Source: Polytrichum commune
Taxonomy: Eukaryota; Streptophyta; Polytrichopsida; Polytrichales; Polytrichaceae
DNA length: 64,000 nt
Direction of reading: 5' to 3'
NCBI GenBank assembly: GCA_950295325.1
Contig: OX485808.1
Span: 6,016,501 to 6,080,500 of the forward strand
This document shows positions 11,806 through 26,065 of the stretch, piece by piece; position 1 is the first letter of the stretch, and every line of letters begins with the position of its first letter. The position numbers and the translations under genes are program-made. The notes beneath the pieces were generated by a model. It made no database searches and was not told the origin of the DNA. It saw nothing but the letters and a program-made list of their open reading frames with translations.

Positions 11806-13986
11806 TGGTGACACTTACATTATGTCATGCATTATGTGTTGTGTGTTATGTATAAATGAATAAATATATGTATCTTTATCTATTATTTAATTTTAATTTA
11901 TTTATTATCTTGTTTTATTTTGCTTGGTGAATTGGCAGCTTCTGTAAAAAACTTATGATGAATATCTATAAGTATGACTATCTTGTCTCGAATTAATATA
12001 TGGGCCACAACAACAAAGTCTAATGTTTGGGTCGTCCTACCTAAACCCTCTTGGTATGAGTTCTTCATTGGGCTCTTGATATGGACACCTGCTTCAAAGT
12101 ATTTGCATCTTACAACATTCTCCAATATCTATGTGATTTTATCCATGTTCTTATATTTGTAGCTGTCTCAAAATACCGAAAAAATCCCAAATCAACGAAT
12201 ATAGTGGTAAGTTGTTTATTTTAATATTGCGACACATTTACCATTGGGAAGGCGGAGGCCAAATGAAACTTGTCCATCACATGTTCACTTTCATGACTCA
12301 AATATATAACGAATCATGTATCTTGATAAATATTATAATCGCACTTGTATGGATGAATGTAAAGATAAAACAATTGCTGAAAAGCGTTGGTGTTTGTGGT
12401 CATTTTAACGATATATTTTAAAATATAAGATCCAAGGTTCCCTCCTTAGCGCAAGCAAATTCTTTTTCCCAATTGTTCCCGCTAGTCAAACATCAAAACA
12501 TAAACATCCAGGCATTGTCTTTTTTGTGGTTGCAACAACCAAAGTGACAAGCATCCACTAATTTTTTGAATCTTGCAAGTGAAGAAATGCCCATTCATGT
12601 ACCACGTGTTAGTGGAAATACTAAACATCATTTATATGTGGCCTGAGACAAAGACTCTTAAAGCTTCTTTCTTGATCCTAGTGTATTGCAAATAGTGTAT
12701 TTTGTGTGCTCCTATCAGTATTGACCGAGACAACTCAAGAGCAAACCCTTCATACTCTCTTTGATCCCAGACATTTAATCAAACAATATGATTTCAACAG
12801 AAATCAATTGAATGTGGGTTTGAAAATGTCAAGTGAATGGTAAGATATGTGGCCCTATTGTGGGCACTTCCATCTCCACATATATTACGGATTGTTGGAT
12901 TAGTTTAGGATTGGTCACATCCAATCATTACTTGTGGATATGAAGATTGTTATTTCATGTCTTACAATTAAAAAAAAGATGTGGAAATTACAAGAATCCA
13001 GAGTTTTTTTTTTTTTTTTTTTTTACTCTCTGAATGATAAATTCTTGATTACGAAGTTCTCCCAATTTTGTTCTTGGTTATCATATAGTAGAATGGTTTG
13101 TGTATTTTGAGCCAAAATTTCAATCACGGCATAACACATGTCTTTCTTGGTGTTTACTGTTAAATACATGCCTTGCCATATAACACTCAAATATAGGTGC
13201 CCAATTAAGACAAGGACCACATGTGGCCTTCATGCCATAGTCACTTGACATCTCACTACTTTTTGTTTAACATTTGATTACTACATGGGTGTGTTATCAC
13301 AACCATTGACAAACCTTTGCATGGAAATTTACATATTGACATGCAAAGAGCGGAAAGAAATAACCCTCTATGAAAAGTGTGGACCTTATGTGCTCACTTT
13401 TCTTAATTTGGTTGGTCGAGGGCAAAAACACGCCACATATTGTGACACCTATATTGGAGTGGTACATGGCAAGTTTGTAGTTAAGAAAGAAAACTTGGAT
13501 GACATGTTACGACGAGGTTGGACTATGTTCTGAAAACATATTAACCATTATATGCGATGAATGTCCACAAAATTATTTGACGATGAGCTCAAGTGTATGG
13601 TGGGCCAACAAAGTAAGTCGATGAACACGTTCTTGTTCATAACACAAATACCAACAATTACATAGTACAAATAAAGAGAACAACAGAATAACAAAACCAA
13701 ATCCGGTATTGAATAAGGTAAGAGCCCATAAGAAGCTGAAATAATGCCAACATAGTGAAACCCAAAATTCCAAATGTGATGACACCATCACCTATATTGC
13801 GAAATATCTTTACATTTCCTAGTGACCTTTATATGCAAAAATATATATATTTATAAATTATTGATAGTCTTTCAAGAAACGCACACGCATGTGGCAAAAA
13901 AAAAGAAAACCAAATCAAAATCAAATACACCACAAGAGGAAAAAGTCGCAGTACCATGCATACAATCCATCAAAATACTCATCCAT
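11806..13986. other. AT-rich spacer between convergent Harbinger genes
   Basis: About 2.2 kb with no recognised coding region, carrying a 21-base T run at 13004-13024. It would hold the 3' ends of both transcripts. Same content at 29690-31870, where the T run has identical length. Confidence 0.6.
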
Positions 13987-14985
13987 TCACTCCGAAGTAT
14001 GCGGGGCTTTGTTGGCCATCATCGTGGAGAACAAAATTGCAATAGCCATTTGAGTGGTCCTCGCCTCGCGACGAGACTCCGTCTCAATTTCCGCAAGTCG
14101 TAATGTCATGCGCTCATTAGAATCAATCAGTAACTGTGTCATGCGTTCAGCGGACTCCATCTTGTGTTGCTCCACCTTCGTGGTGCCCTCCGTGAAGCTA
14201 CTGATGGCGTTCGCCAAGGAAATGGTGTCAGTGAGGGTGCGTTTCTTAGCGTTCGATTTCCCTGCAACGCCAGGTCGCATGCACGAAGCAGACTTCGGCG
14301 AAAGAGGGCTATGCGTCGAGCTACCACGCACATGTTGTGAACCTGCAATGTCGGGAGTGTCCACAGTCTCGGGGTCCACATCGACAAGATGGTCCGGTGT
14401 AGGCGGTACGCGACCAATATGAGATCCTCCAATATCCTCAGCATGTGCCATGGGAACGGAACTCTCGCCATGTGCAGGCTCCCCCCAAGAGGGACGACCT
14501 TGGTTACACCCCCCCACCAAGCCATCTCCCTTTGCGGTGCCGCCCATGATATGTTTCATGTGCTTGAACCACACCCACGTAGAGCCACTGCCGCCAGTTT
14601 GCTCCTCCGGTAGGGTCTTTTGACGCCGGTACTCTGCCTTCAACTTCTCAATCTTGTCCTTGATATGAGTATCCGCCCGCCGGAGCTCAGCAGGCATTTG
14701 TCTTGTGTGTTCGATCCGGATGCGGGTCCAATGACGGGCGGCTAGTAACCCCATGCTGCAATGCAGCCACTCTGCCTCGTACAAGTCCAAAATGTTAGCT
14801 ATGGCGGCATCGCTCCACCTCCCACCGGAATGAACATCCGCACCTCCCAACGCAGATGTCTTCCTCCCCACGTACTTCTTACGTTGAACAACCGGTCCCA
14901 CAACTGGAGGTGGCGCCCCAAAAACATCGGGATGAGCAACCGGGGCAACGGTGGGCACAAACCCATCTCCAATGGGCCCCTCCAT
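13987..14985 (-). CDS. Myb/SANT-like DNA-binding protein of a Harbinger element (copy 1)
   Basis: The ATG at 14983-14985 gives 332 residues. The same frame stays open upstream without an earlier Met until it runs into the N gap, so any true upstream exon is lost here. Domain content is as described for the second copy (31871-32869). A longer frame running through the N block into 15309 is an artefact of unknown bases. Confidence 0.8.
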   Translation of the reverse strand: MEGPIGDGFVPTVAPVAHPDVFGAPPPVVGPVVQRKKYVGRKTSALGGADVHSGGRWSDAAIANILDLYEAEWLHCSMGLLAARHWTRIRIEHTRQMPAELRRADTHIKDKIEKLKAEYRRQKTLPEEQTGGSGSTWVWFKHMKHIMGGTAKGDGLVGGCNQGRPSWGEPAHGESSVPMAHAEDIGGSHIGRVPPTPDHLVDVDPETVDTPDIAGSQHVRGSSTHSPLSPKSASCMRPGVAGKSNAKKRTLTDTISLANAISSFTEGTTKVEQHKMESAERMTQLLIDSNERMTLRLAEIETESRREARTTQMAIAILFSTMMANKAPHTSE

Positions 14986-15021
14986 TGATTCCGTAAAAGT
15001 CACAAAATTTGGTCCACAACC

Positions 15022-15221
15022 NNNNNNNNNNNNNNNNNNNNNNNNNNNNNNNNNNNNNNNNNNNNNNNNNNNNNNNNNNNNNNNNNNNNNNNNNNNNNNN
15101 NNNNNNNNNNNNNNNNNNNNNNNNNNNNNNNNNNNNNNNNNNNNNNNNNNNNNNNNNNNNNNNNNNNNNNNNNNNNNNNNNNNNNNNNNNNNNNNNNNNN
15201 NNNNNNNNNNNNNNNNNNNNN
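15022..15221. other. Assembly gap of 200 N
   Basis: Exactly 200 N, a round number typical of a scaffolding placeholder rather than a measured gap. The base before it (15021) corresponds to 32905 in the second copy, where sequence continues normally. The left contig therefore ends inside sequence that the right contig also contains. Confidence 0.98.
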
Positions 15222-17884
15222 AAAACACTAAAGAGAAGTGACCTTTTCTGGGTACTCGCAATACATATGAACCGGCTAATAACATAAGGGACAGATTTAG
15301 AGGAAGCATATACAGCAGGAATATGAGGAATATGAGGAGGGTGTGTGCACTGGATTAGAAAAGCTCGTTTCTATGGGCGTTCTTTCGAATGATTTGTCTA
15401 AAGGATGACCGGAAGGATTGAATACAGTAGGCTGATGAAATGTGTTATGAGGGTACGAAGTCTTGATAGACTCACGGAATGGATTCATATCATATCAAAA
15501 CAAGATTTAACATATATTTGTGAACTGAGACAGTCACAACAATATAGGTACCTTCAAGATTATCAGGACCTTGTTAAAAACAGGGATGTATGTTGTATGT
15601 TATTATAACATAACATGACTCTACAATATGAGGAACATAACCTATTGTAACCTGAGTCTGATCATGACAAGATTAGTCAGCTCTCTGCAATCCCAACGTT
15701 TAGTAGGTAGATTTCTGCACTCTCTATACGATGCAATTTGGGCAATTATACAACAATAACCTCAAATGCTGATGTGATAGTTGTGTTGCAAGAGGTATTG
15801 AAAGAGGTTGCAATTAGTGAATCACTTTGGACTTGTAGGCTACTGTTGGAGGCAAGTAGAACATTAGTAAATTAAAGAACTTAGTAAGCCTCATAAGAAG
15901 GCCACTTAGAAGTAGTGTACCTTATGTGGAATCAATGATGTTTTGACCATGTAGGTGAAGGACCCGGTGTATGGAAGGAATTAGAGCCAAGAAATGACTT
16001 CTTAATGGCCATTCGTCATCTTCGTAAAAGTCGTAGGAGATTTGGCCATCTAGGAAGGTGGGCACATGTGAGGCGCCATCTCCTCCTATATATAGAGTTA
16101 GGATTAATGTAGAGTTAGGATTAATGTTAGCACACCTTTATTCACGACGATAGGCTACATTAGAGCTAGGTCCTTTGTATCTTTACCTCTATGTTTACAA
16201 GAGCTTCAAGCTCAAACTTTCTTCTTAGTTATTTAAGGTAGAGGCAAAGTAATTCATAACGTAGACATCATCAAATTGATTGTGTAATGAGAGATTTGAC
16301 AAGTGCTATGAATAAAAACTCGCGTGAGGTGAGATAGTCACATGAGTTGGAAGTTGAGTGTGATTGAGAAATTATTATTGTAAGTGTTGAAAGGCAGTTG
16401 TGTAATGAGAGACCATAGAAGCTCAGATGAGGTGAGAATAGTTGCATTACAAAGTTGGTGAGTGGAGTTGGATACTTTAGAGACATTAAGGAAAACTAAA
16501 GAATATCGGAATGAGAATTTATAAGGTTGCATGCAAGGACGCTTGATAATTGAACGCATGTATCTTCCTAAATCAATGTCGCTATGAGTCTAGAGTTGTC
16601 AAATGCTCAACATGAACCAAATCATAATTAATTCCATACATGTCTATTTCATTACGCTCTCATTCTTCATTCTATAATGATACTTGATCTTGTATTATTT
16701 AAGACTCAAAATTGTGATTGATTGCCTTGGGAATTTAAATACAACAAGTCATATGAACATAAAAGGTGTTATGACATGATTTTTATTATGATGAAATGAG
16801 TATACGATTATATTGACAAAACTATTTATTGTATTTTATACTTCTAAAAATAGACTGTACCTATTACATTCGAACTTTCATAGAACTAAGGTATGTACTA
16901 GAATAGAATGTAATGAATATAGACTATGTCTATTTATAAATTAACTACCATAAATTAAGGTATCATACTAAAGATAGAGTGCAATCCATTTACAGCTGAG
17001 AATGTAATACAAGTGTTGTGCTTGTGCTAAAAATAAACCGTATCACATATAATGGCAATTATAGAATACTAAATGTAAATTATATGAGAAGGAGGCTATC
17101 TTATAAGGAGGATTGATAAAATAAGAGAAAATATTAGGTTCAAGAGAATGACTCAAGGATATGACCACATGTGGGGTGGGCTATCCAAAGCATGACTACA
17201 ATAATTCTCCAATAAGTGTATCTTAGTTTTATAACTTGGAAGTATTCAAATTAGTTCTTCTCTTTCTACTCCCTTCAATGAGCATAAATACATTTCTCTC
17301 ATGATACTTAAAATAGAATGTTACAGTTTTAGGAAAATCTAGTAACGAGTAGATATTTTATGTTTTGGTCGTATATGTTGATTCTCATGGTTGTATATAC
17401 ATACCTCCACCTTATTGTCACCAATACTACTTGTCTTGCTCACAAGTAATTACAAACTACTTGAGGGCTTCATGTTGGATGAATGAGAGGTACACTATTA
17501 GTAAAAAAATTGCTCTCACCTTTGGTTTCCAAGCAGTACGTCATTCATCTATATATATATATAGAGAGAGAATGATGTAATCAACAAGTCGATGTCTAGC
17601 TTGGGCCATTGTTTACATGGGGATGGGGGTTGCCCTATCTAGTCGTGTTGTGTGCCCCACTGGCACTAAGTACTAGGTAGGTTAACAAATCGTGTGGTAA
17701 CACTTCACCAAACGGATGGCAATCTAGGTTGGGTAATTTTGTGAGGTCTCAGACCTCAATCTCATCTCCATGTATTCCGTGTATTTGTGACCTTTCTCTC
17801 TCCACCTCTAGCTTCTCCGTCTACTCTTACGTGCAACTAGAATCGTTGCTCTTGGCCTTGGCTATCGGATGCTTGAGCCGATTG
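15222..17884. other. Gene-free stretch with short tandem repeats
   Basis: No coding region is recognised. Visible structure: a 17-bp unit duplicated in tandem near 16093-16126, directly after a TATATATAG box, a layout like a retroelement promoter; two roughly 118-bp tandem units starting near 16281 and 16399 (shared start tgtgtaatgagaga); and an AT-rich tract at 16840-17060 with loosely repeated tagactgt/aaggta motifs. If the flanking duplication is an assembly overlap, this stretch should also exist immediately left of the window. Confidence 0.6.
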
Positions 17885-18185
17885 GCATGCACTCCGATGC
17901 ACGAGACAAGGCAAGGAAGAGCGCTCATTGTGGACGCAAGGAAAAGGTGAGGTGGCCACATATAATACATAAAGCTCAAGCCTCTTGACTGACAATGTCC
18001 TCGCCCCATCATCCATCCCCCCATCCTCCCTTTCATTCATCCATGGTTACTTGTTCTCCACGATAGAAACTCGTCGATGCGGTTCATCCATTCCTCTATC
18101 CTACCGCCTGGGCACACAAAACATTGGCACCCTCGGCCCATGTAACAAGCTCGGGGACGTCATCCTGGCACATTTCACAATATGT

Positions 18186-18655
18186 TTGGGGCAAGGCATG
18201 TTGGGGCCACATATGAAGAAATCCCTCGCATACAAGCGATTTCTCATCCATCCATGTGTCCAATGTACAGGTTTGTAACGATTCATTTCAAATGACTTGG
18301 ACTAGACTCATTCGGGTTCTTTAAAAGTAATTATGATCTCAAATTGATTGAAATGCGATCTCGTGATGGATGGATGCATGGATAGATGGATGAATGGATG
18401 GATGCACAGTGAGGTGAACCGAAGGGAGTTATGGAGTGTGAATGATTTTCTCATTCATGATAGATGGATGAAACTCTTGCATTTGTTTGTGGTGATTCCC
18501 TCTTGCCAAGAAAAGGCACACTTGTATGAGAAGTTGTTCTCTCGCATGTGTCCATAGCCCCCACAAGGCTTGCCTACACATCAACATGCACGAGGGGATT
18601 ACCGTAGAGGGCTCTCTATTCCAATACAAAATCAATATTTTCCGCTCATAACTTG
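18186..18655 (+). repeat. Dispersed repeat family C, copy within duplication 2
   Basis: Exact copy of 302-771. Confidence 0.85.
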
Positions 18656-18901
18656 CAGGCCTCTAGATTCCTATCTTCTTACATGGGAAAATTTTGCACG
18701 GCCTCGCACTTCTCCACATCCAACGCATAAGCTCTTAATTGATAGGTCATGGGTGTCTTTACTCTATAACCAATGAAATAAGTGAGTTTGCATTTGTTAG
18801 GAGAAGTATGACGGATAAAATAAGAGAGTTTGCATAATAATACATATAAACTTTCACTTTGTTTGCCAAAAAAAATATTGTAGAGGCGACCATTTTCCAA
18901 T

Positions 18902-19253
18902 CATCACCCCATCAACAATCTATAGGGGACTACAATTTCGATCATGCTAGGATTGAATTTTTTATCACGCTGGGACTAATTTCAATAGGGCTAGGACCAA
19001 TAGTGCCATGTCACATGCCATGGCCTTGAGTGCTAAAGTGAGGAGGAATGAGGAGTTATGGCATACTCTAGACATTGGTGGTATGTGTGGACCAACTTTT
19101 GGCTTCAAAAATTCAAAATATTTTCAATTCAAGGAATAAAATTATTGAAAATGTTGCAATCCTTCTGATTTCTATCTTCCTACATGGGAAAAATTGCACC
19201 ATATACTTCCCCAAATTTGGCATAGAATCTCTTAAGTTATTGATTATGGCGCC
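18902..19253 (+). repeat. Repeat family A, duplication-2 copy of 1018-1369
   Basis: Exact copy through the 15-kb duplication. Confidence 0.75.
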
Positions 19254-19260
19254 TCTACTC

Positions 19261-22200
19261 CACGGTTAGGTCACTCTACAAGATTTTTGTGCACCACGTG
19301 TGGCGAAGGGGTATTTGTTTAGGGGCTACTTACCTCCGAGGCACAAATTAGACGCTTTGTATAATTAGTTAATTTTCTAAAATGGTCCAATTTTTTGCAG
19401 CCTACCATTATCTTATGATGCCTATATCATTGTAATTTTTTGTAGTCTTTATTATTTTTAGTCAAAAAAAATTAATTCAAAGATGTATGCAATGCAAAAG
19501 TGGTGGAGAAAATCATGGCAAAAAAGGGAGAGAAGCCACCAAGAGAAGTATGGAAGAGAGTTAGGCTTACAATTTCATCCATCCCACATGAGGCATGCGT
19601 ACAAAATTGATCCTACTAAACATACATCCTAGGATCCTTATTTTGAGCCCCTATATTATTTTTACAAAAAAAATGCTCCACAATTTATACCAATCTACTT
19701 TACTTGTAATGGGATTGTCTACTTTTAATGGACCCTTCATTATTTGAAATTATTTTATAGTTTTTATGTCAAACAAATTTTATTAACACGGGTTTTGTTA
19801 AAAGTGCAATTCAATATGTGAAAGTGCACATGAACAAATTGCAAATGCATAAATTTCCATGAAAATATGACCATATTATAATTATCTTGATTATAAATAA
19901 TGAAAATTTAAATATGGGTATATTTATATCAATGTGCTTGGTCATTAATCAAATTATAATGAGGTAAGACTCGATTGACAATCCATTTGATAAAGTTATT
20001 GCGTGTAGTTGGCGGTATGAAATGTGCCTCACTCCCTTAAACTTAGAGAAAGTTACTTATTGATTCAAAGAATGTGACATGTGCCTCACCCTCTCAAACC
20101 CGAACAAAACTAATTACTAATATAGAGGGTATGACATGTGCCTCACCCCCTCGAACCTGAACAAAAGTAATTACCCTTATAGAGGTTGTAACATGTACCT
20201 CACCCTTTCAAACCCGGGCTAATCCAATTACCGTCAAAGATGATGTAGCATGTGCTTCACCCCCACGAACATAATTACAGATATTGAGGGTGTGGCATGT
20301 GCCTCACCCCTACATTAGCCGAACAAAGCTAATTATTGTTATAGAGGATGTTTCTAAATACCATTATAAAGGATTTAGGTACAAGTGGAATGGTGCCACC
20401 GGCGCACTCAAAAAAGTTTAAGTCTTAATTCCTAAATATGTGCATGGTAGAACAATACAAACTTGGTCAACACATATAAGATTAAAATTTGCACATTCAA
20501 ACTTACCTAAAATGCCGCTTAAGGTTTAGGTCAAGTTCTGTTGCTTTTGTCTACCCGCTTCTCTTTTATGTTGCCGTTCTTCTCCGACGGCGCTCTTTTC
20601 CAACGCATGTCTACTCCGGCGCTTGCTTTCTCTCGCTTTAATGATTTACAACTTCAACATTGTTTTCCTTGATACGCACTCATCCCTTGATCTGATTGAT
20701 GTGTAATATAAAGTTTTGAGTGTTTCACTAGTACTAATCAACTAACTTGTTGCCATAGATTCTCGTTACCTCAACTCTATCATCTTGTTGCGCGTTCTTG
20801 TACATGCCACTGAAGGGTTGAATGAGCATCGAAGTAGAATAGAACTGAGGGGCGACAAGGACAGCGAACATGTGAGCGGCAGAGGAGAAAACCAAGCAGC
20901 GGAAAGAGAGAGCCAGGAGGAGCCGGGATGACAGCGGGGACTGCGGGACCGGGCGGAAGCTGAGAGCCCGAGCGGGAAACAGATGAGACTGATTGCCGGC
21001 GGGAGCTGAAGGGACCAAAGGCTTCGAACCATTATAAGGGAAAACCGGCGAGTAAGAAGATGCCACGTGGGAGGCCACATGGAACCGGGAGTGGGCTTGG
21101 AGCTGTAGGGGACGTAGTGGGGACATGGAAGGACCTATTAGTAAACTAGGATTAGGGAATTAGTGAACATTTAGTTGTCTTTTGGAAGAATAAGTGATAG
21201 GACATGCCCAAGGATGAAAATCCCTTGGGATGAATATAAACTATTCCCACCCTCTTCAATGAATACGTGCACCTTGGATGAACATAACTATTCCAACCAC
21301 TGGCAATGAATATTGGTATTTTGAATGAACGGAGCATATGGAAGGAAACCGTATCCACACGGCACATCTAGGAAATCAAATGAATGACAACCAATCCATC
21401 TCATGAGTACATCTAAAATTAGCACGTGAGTGCTACTGTAAATAGATCCGTCTGGTTAAAATTAGACTGTATCTACATTTCAGGCTTAAAATAGCCGATT
21501 TATACATGTGGCATTAGGGGACTAGGACCTAACCGCCCTTTCAACAAATCAATATATTTTGGAACCTATATAAAGGGGCACAAAGGGGCCCTAAAGCACC
21601 TCATTTTCAAATACGACTATTCAACGTGAGCGTCATTGGAGTTTATCGGGAGCGAATTTACGAAGAGCGGAGGACCGCGAAACCGAAGGCTTGAAGACTC
21701 GAAGACTCGAAGACCTTTTGAAGAACTCGAAGAACGGAAGGTTTCGAAACCAAAGGACCGCAAGGCGAGAAGACTTGAAGACTTTTTGAAGGACTCGAAG
21801 TCCGGAGAGCTTCAAGACTGAAGGCTGAGCTTGGAAACTGAAGAACCACGAGAATGGAGGCCCGCGAGACTGAAGATTCTTTCAAGACCGAAGGCATTCT
21901 TGAAGACTAAGGCGATCCGAAGAGGATTCGTTGAAGGCCAAAGGCATTTTGAAGGCATTGAAGAGGCCGAAGGCTAATTGAAGAAGAACTTTTGAAGACT
22001 AAGGCATTTAGAAGACAAAGACTAATTGAGGAAGATCGTTTTGAAGACTAAGTAAATTCTTTTCAAGACTAAGAAAGTTTTCCTTCAAGATGAAGGCATT
22101 TTAAAGTGATTGAAGATTCTTTCGAGATTGAAGACTAAGAATATTGGAGGAATATTCTCTTGAAGAATGAAGACCGAAGGATGATTTCAAGACCGAAGAA

Positions 22201-24713
22201 TTAAAACCCATAATTAGAGAATTCAAGGGAAACCAGACAAAAGAATCTCTAAGTTCCCGGAGTCATTGAAGACAATGAGAAGGCTTCATCAAAGTTAAAA
22301 GCCATCATTTGAGAATAAGAAAATTTGAAGACCATCAAGTAGCCAAATCTTACATTGAAGTTATTATACCAATCTAGGTGGATTGCTAGATGTGATTAAT
22401 AACAACACTCGAACTGCAAAGTAAAAGATTGTGAACTTTGATTAAGGAATGAGAATATGAATAGGAAATGGAACAAACTCTTTGATGGAAGAATTCATGA
22501 TGAATGAATGAGAAAATTCTTATACTCGAATACTATCTAAGTGAATGAACTTGCATTAGTGAGGAAGTATGCTTGAGATCTTTCAAAGCTACATACTCTC
22601 TTAAATAAACATTCTTGGAATATTCGAGAAGATAAGAATAAGGCTAAGTATTCAACCCATGAAAGATATGGTTTACAAGAATGAAGTGTCTTTGAGACAC
22701 TTAACCTCGACATTAGGATTTACGGAAACATAAGCTTGAAAACTTAGGGCACTTCCTCCTCAGAGATTCACTGAGAGGAAACATTATGGTAGGAGCAATA
22801 TGCATTAGACCACCTTCAAGATTAGAGATTTATGAGTAAGCTAATTTGGATAGGTGCAGTGTCTGTGTAAACCGGTCAGCATCGGGTTACACCATCTAAG
22901 CCTGAGGGTTGAAGGTGGCCTCGACGGTTCTCACACAAATGCACTTCAACAAACAACTCCAATATCTTCATTTGTTGCTCATCTAACTTTCGATTCTACC
23001 TTTGACTTCTATAGACGCCTGAGTTCCAAATCTCATATCAAGATCTAATTAGCATTGCATTCCACACTGACTCTCAATCAAACTCAAAGTATAGTTCAAT
23101 TCAACACCGTCATTGAAAAAAAACCTAGTTCTTGATAGTCCTTTAGTTTCAGATCTGAATATGAATTGCATTCTCTAAAAATAACATAATTTATAAATTA
23201 CTTTAAAAACATTGTATACTTATTATATGTAGTTCACAATATGAAATTTTAGTTATAATTACCTTATCCTCATTTTGAAAACTCGGAAATATGTGATCCT
23301 CACCTTCATTTTTTAAACCTTTGAAATCAATATCTCTCGTCTCCATTTTTAAAACTTTGAAATTCTTTTTCCCATCTACAATTAAAAACTACCATATCAC
23401 CCCTAATTAGTCATTCTAAAATTTTGAACTTGTGGTTTAGGGTGAGGCACATGCCTCACCTTTGTTGACAAATCTTGATTTCTTTCAAATTAGTGATTTT
23501 TTAAGAGAAGCGTATGCCTCAACCTTGTCAACAAAATTGATTTAATTTAAACTTATTTATGGTTTTCATAGTAAGGCACATGCCTCATCCTTGTTTAAAA
23601 ATCTATGTGTTTTTGAGCTTAGGTTTTTAGAGTGAGGAACATGCCTCACCCTTATTAACAAACTTGAATTTTTTTTGAATACCAAATTATTTTCATTAAT
23701 TGTATGGATTTGTTAAGTTTACCACCATGTCTATGAGAACCTCAACTTAATATGTTTTTACTAGTGTTTGTTTCAATTTTAAAAAATTAAAATTATATTT
23801 ATGGAGAATGAGGCACATGCCTTACTCCTTTGTTTTATTTTATTGATTTTATATTTTTAAATATAAGGTGATACAAGTATGTCGTTATTTTCTTTGGAAT
23901 CATCAACTTCAATGTTATTGCTTTTATGGTGAAGTATGTGTTGTGCCACTTAGTTCCAATTCATTTTCATATGTTTAACCAAAGGGTGACGTGCATGCTC
24001 GGGGGGGGGTAGTCATTGGTTGGAGCAGCAATATACGTGCGAACAAATGATAGGGTATTTTAAAAATATGGGAGCAAAAAATTATAATTGGGCTTAAGAG
24101 TAATATAGGGTATCAAAAATGGCATTGGACATCTTTAAAGTACTATAGGGTATGGAATAATAGGTAATCTGAAAATATAAGTAATGCAAGCCATTTTTCT
24201 ATTGACCCAAAGTAGAAATTTACATAATGATAGCATGTGAAAAAAAGAAGAGAATTGAAAGTAATACCCCCCTATAAAATAGTGGTTGTTCGCACCTATA
24301 TCCTTAACTTTTTAACACACTGCCCCCCCCCGAGGGTGCATGTGTCGCACTTCTCATGCAATTCACAAACAATAAATTTTAAGTTGTGCACAAAGGAATA
24401 TGTTTTTTACTCTTTTGATTTTGTTTTAAAACTTTAAAAATTTGACTAAAATGGTGAATCACAATATAAACATGACGGTCATATAGTGTACAAGGCTTGT
24501 TTTGGATTTATTTGAAACTAATAATATTCAAAAGTATTTATGCCAAAGTATGAATTTATTGCATATTCATTTCAAAATGTAAGAATAAAATGTTTAAGAT
24601 TATTTCCAAAAAAATGCACATTCTTATGTGCACTTTTAACAAAACTGGTGTCTTAATCCTCCCTACATTGTGGCATACATCGTTTTTAAAATGCACTGAG
24701 TGAACCACCCATG
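19261..24713. mobile_element. Outer TIR element, duplication-2 copy
   Basis: Exact copy of 1377-6829 including the nested insertion. Confidence 0.7.
19783..24650. mobile_element. Nested element, duplication-2 copy
   Basis: Exact copy of 1899-6766. Confidence 0.6.
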
Positions 24714-24962
24714 TTGTACTCTAGATCTCATCTATGTCAATATTACATAACCCTAGTGAGCAATTAAATGGACTTGGTCAACTTTGGATCCCTCGACCTT
24801 ACATACAATATTTAGTGTAGTGTTGCTTTGCATGTTTCACCCTCCCCCACAAGCATGTGTCACGAAACTTTACCCCTTGAGACTTCGGTGGGGTTTCCCC
24901 AATCAACCAAAAGACCATCCCTGCTTTTCATCCAATCCTTGTATAGTAAAGGTACCTATTTA

Positions 24963-25294
24963 TGATCACCACCCCATCGGCAATCTATAGGGTCTTGTAA
25001 TTCCAATCATGTTGGGACTCAATTTCAATCATGCCATAACCAATAGTGACATGACACATGTCTTGGTTTTGGGTGGCTTGAATTAATGATTATGATAAAC
25101 TCTAGACATTGGTAATATGTTCGAGCCAAATTTTGGTTTCAAAAATCCATAGTATTTTCAATTTAAGGAATGAATTTAGCAGAATATTTGTAGTCCTCAT
25201 GATTTCTATTTTCCTACATGGAAAGTTTTTGCACCGCCTTATACTTCTCTCTAGACTTGGTGCATAATCTCTTAAGTGTTACAAGAAGAATTAT
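24963..25294 (+). repeat. Repeat family A, duplication-2 copy of 7079-7410
   Basis: Exact copy through the 15-kb duplication. Confidence 0.75.
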
Positions 25295-26065
25295 GGGTGT
25301 TCTTTGATTGGATGATGTTTTGATCATGTATGCAATTGATTAGACAATCAAGTACTTGTGAATGTGGTTGAGGTCACTCTTGATGATGCACCAAAACCTT
25401 ATTTTTTGTGGTCCAACTAAAGAAAGACCAAGGCCTTTTTCAATCCTTACATATATATTTTATCAAATGACTTTCTTTTGTACCCTCCAAATAACAAAAA
25501 TTAGCTTCCAATATGGATGGGACGAGTGTCAAATTGTGTTGATTTGATTAAGGGGGTTAATTATGGAAGATTTATAGTACAATGGCGGACTTCTTTGTAA
25601 GGGAAAATTGAAGGCAAAAGGGCCATTGCTAGAGAATGTTGGATGAGGCAATTGACAAAAGAGACACCCCTTCCCATTTGCAACACTACGTTATTCTCTA
25701 ATAGGATGTCATCTTATGCAAAATTAAGGTTATGTTCAACGCATTTGATCCTTGAAGTGTTTGTGAATGTTGTGATGGAAAACCTAATGTCTCTAGGCAT
25801 TGTTGTAGACCCTAATAGGGATTACAAAGACTAATCCCATTTGCCTTGGGTTCTTATTATGATATCGATTGGTTGTTAATACAAACTATAGTTCAGCAAA
25901 AGCAATGTGGCTTTGATTTTATGCAAATGTGTAATATTGAAGATGCATGTTATGTTCCCTCTAAACATGAATAAGGAGTTTTATATTCAATTGTGGACTC
26001 AAATCATACTAATTTTTCATACTTCTTGCATATCATCTTCTAAGGTCCTGTAAGCCTCAATCACC

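Larger units (their letters stand above)
1..15021. repeat. Copy 1 of a 15-kb perfect duplication
   Basis: Every landmark in this interval recurs 17884 bases downstream without any shift, including a 21-base T run and all coding regions. The copy is cut on its right by an N gap, in the middle of the region 5' of the Myb/SANT-like gene. On the left the window simply starts, so the true left limit is unseen. Zero indels over 15 kb of AT-rich DNA is more typical of one locus assembled twice than of a paralogous duplication. Confidence 0.97.

Noticed and set aside
13987-15309. A 440-codon frame reading through the N gap
   Set aside because: The middle is unknown bases and the part beyond the gap has no resemblance to the Myb/SANT-like protein. 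Only 13987-14985 is supported.
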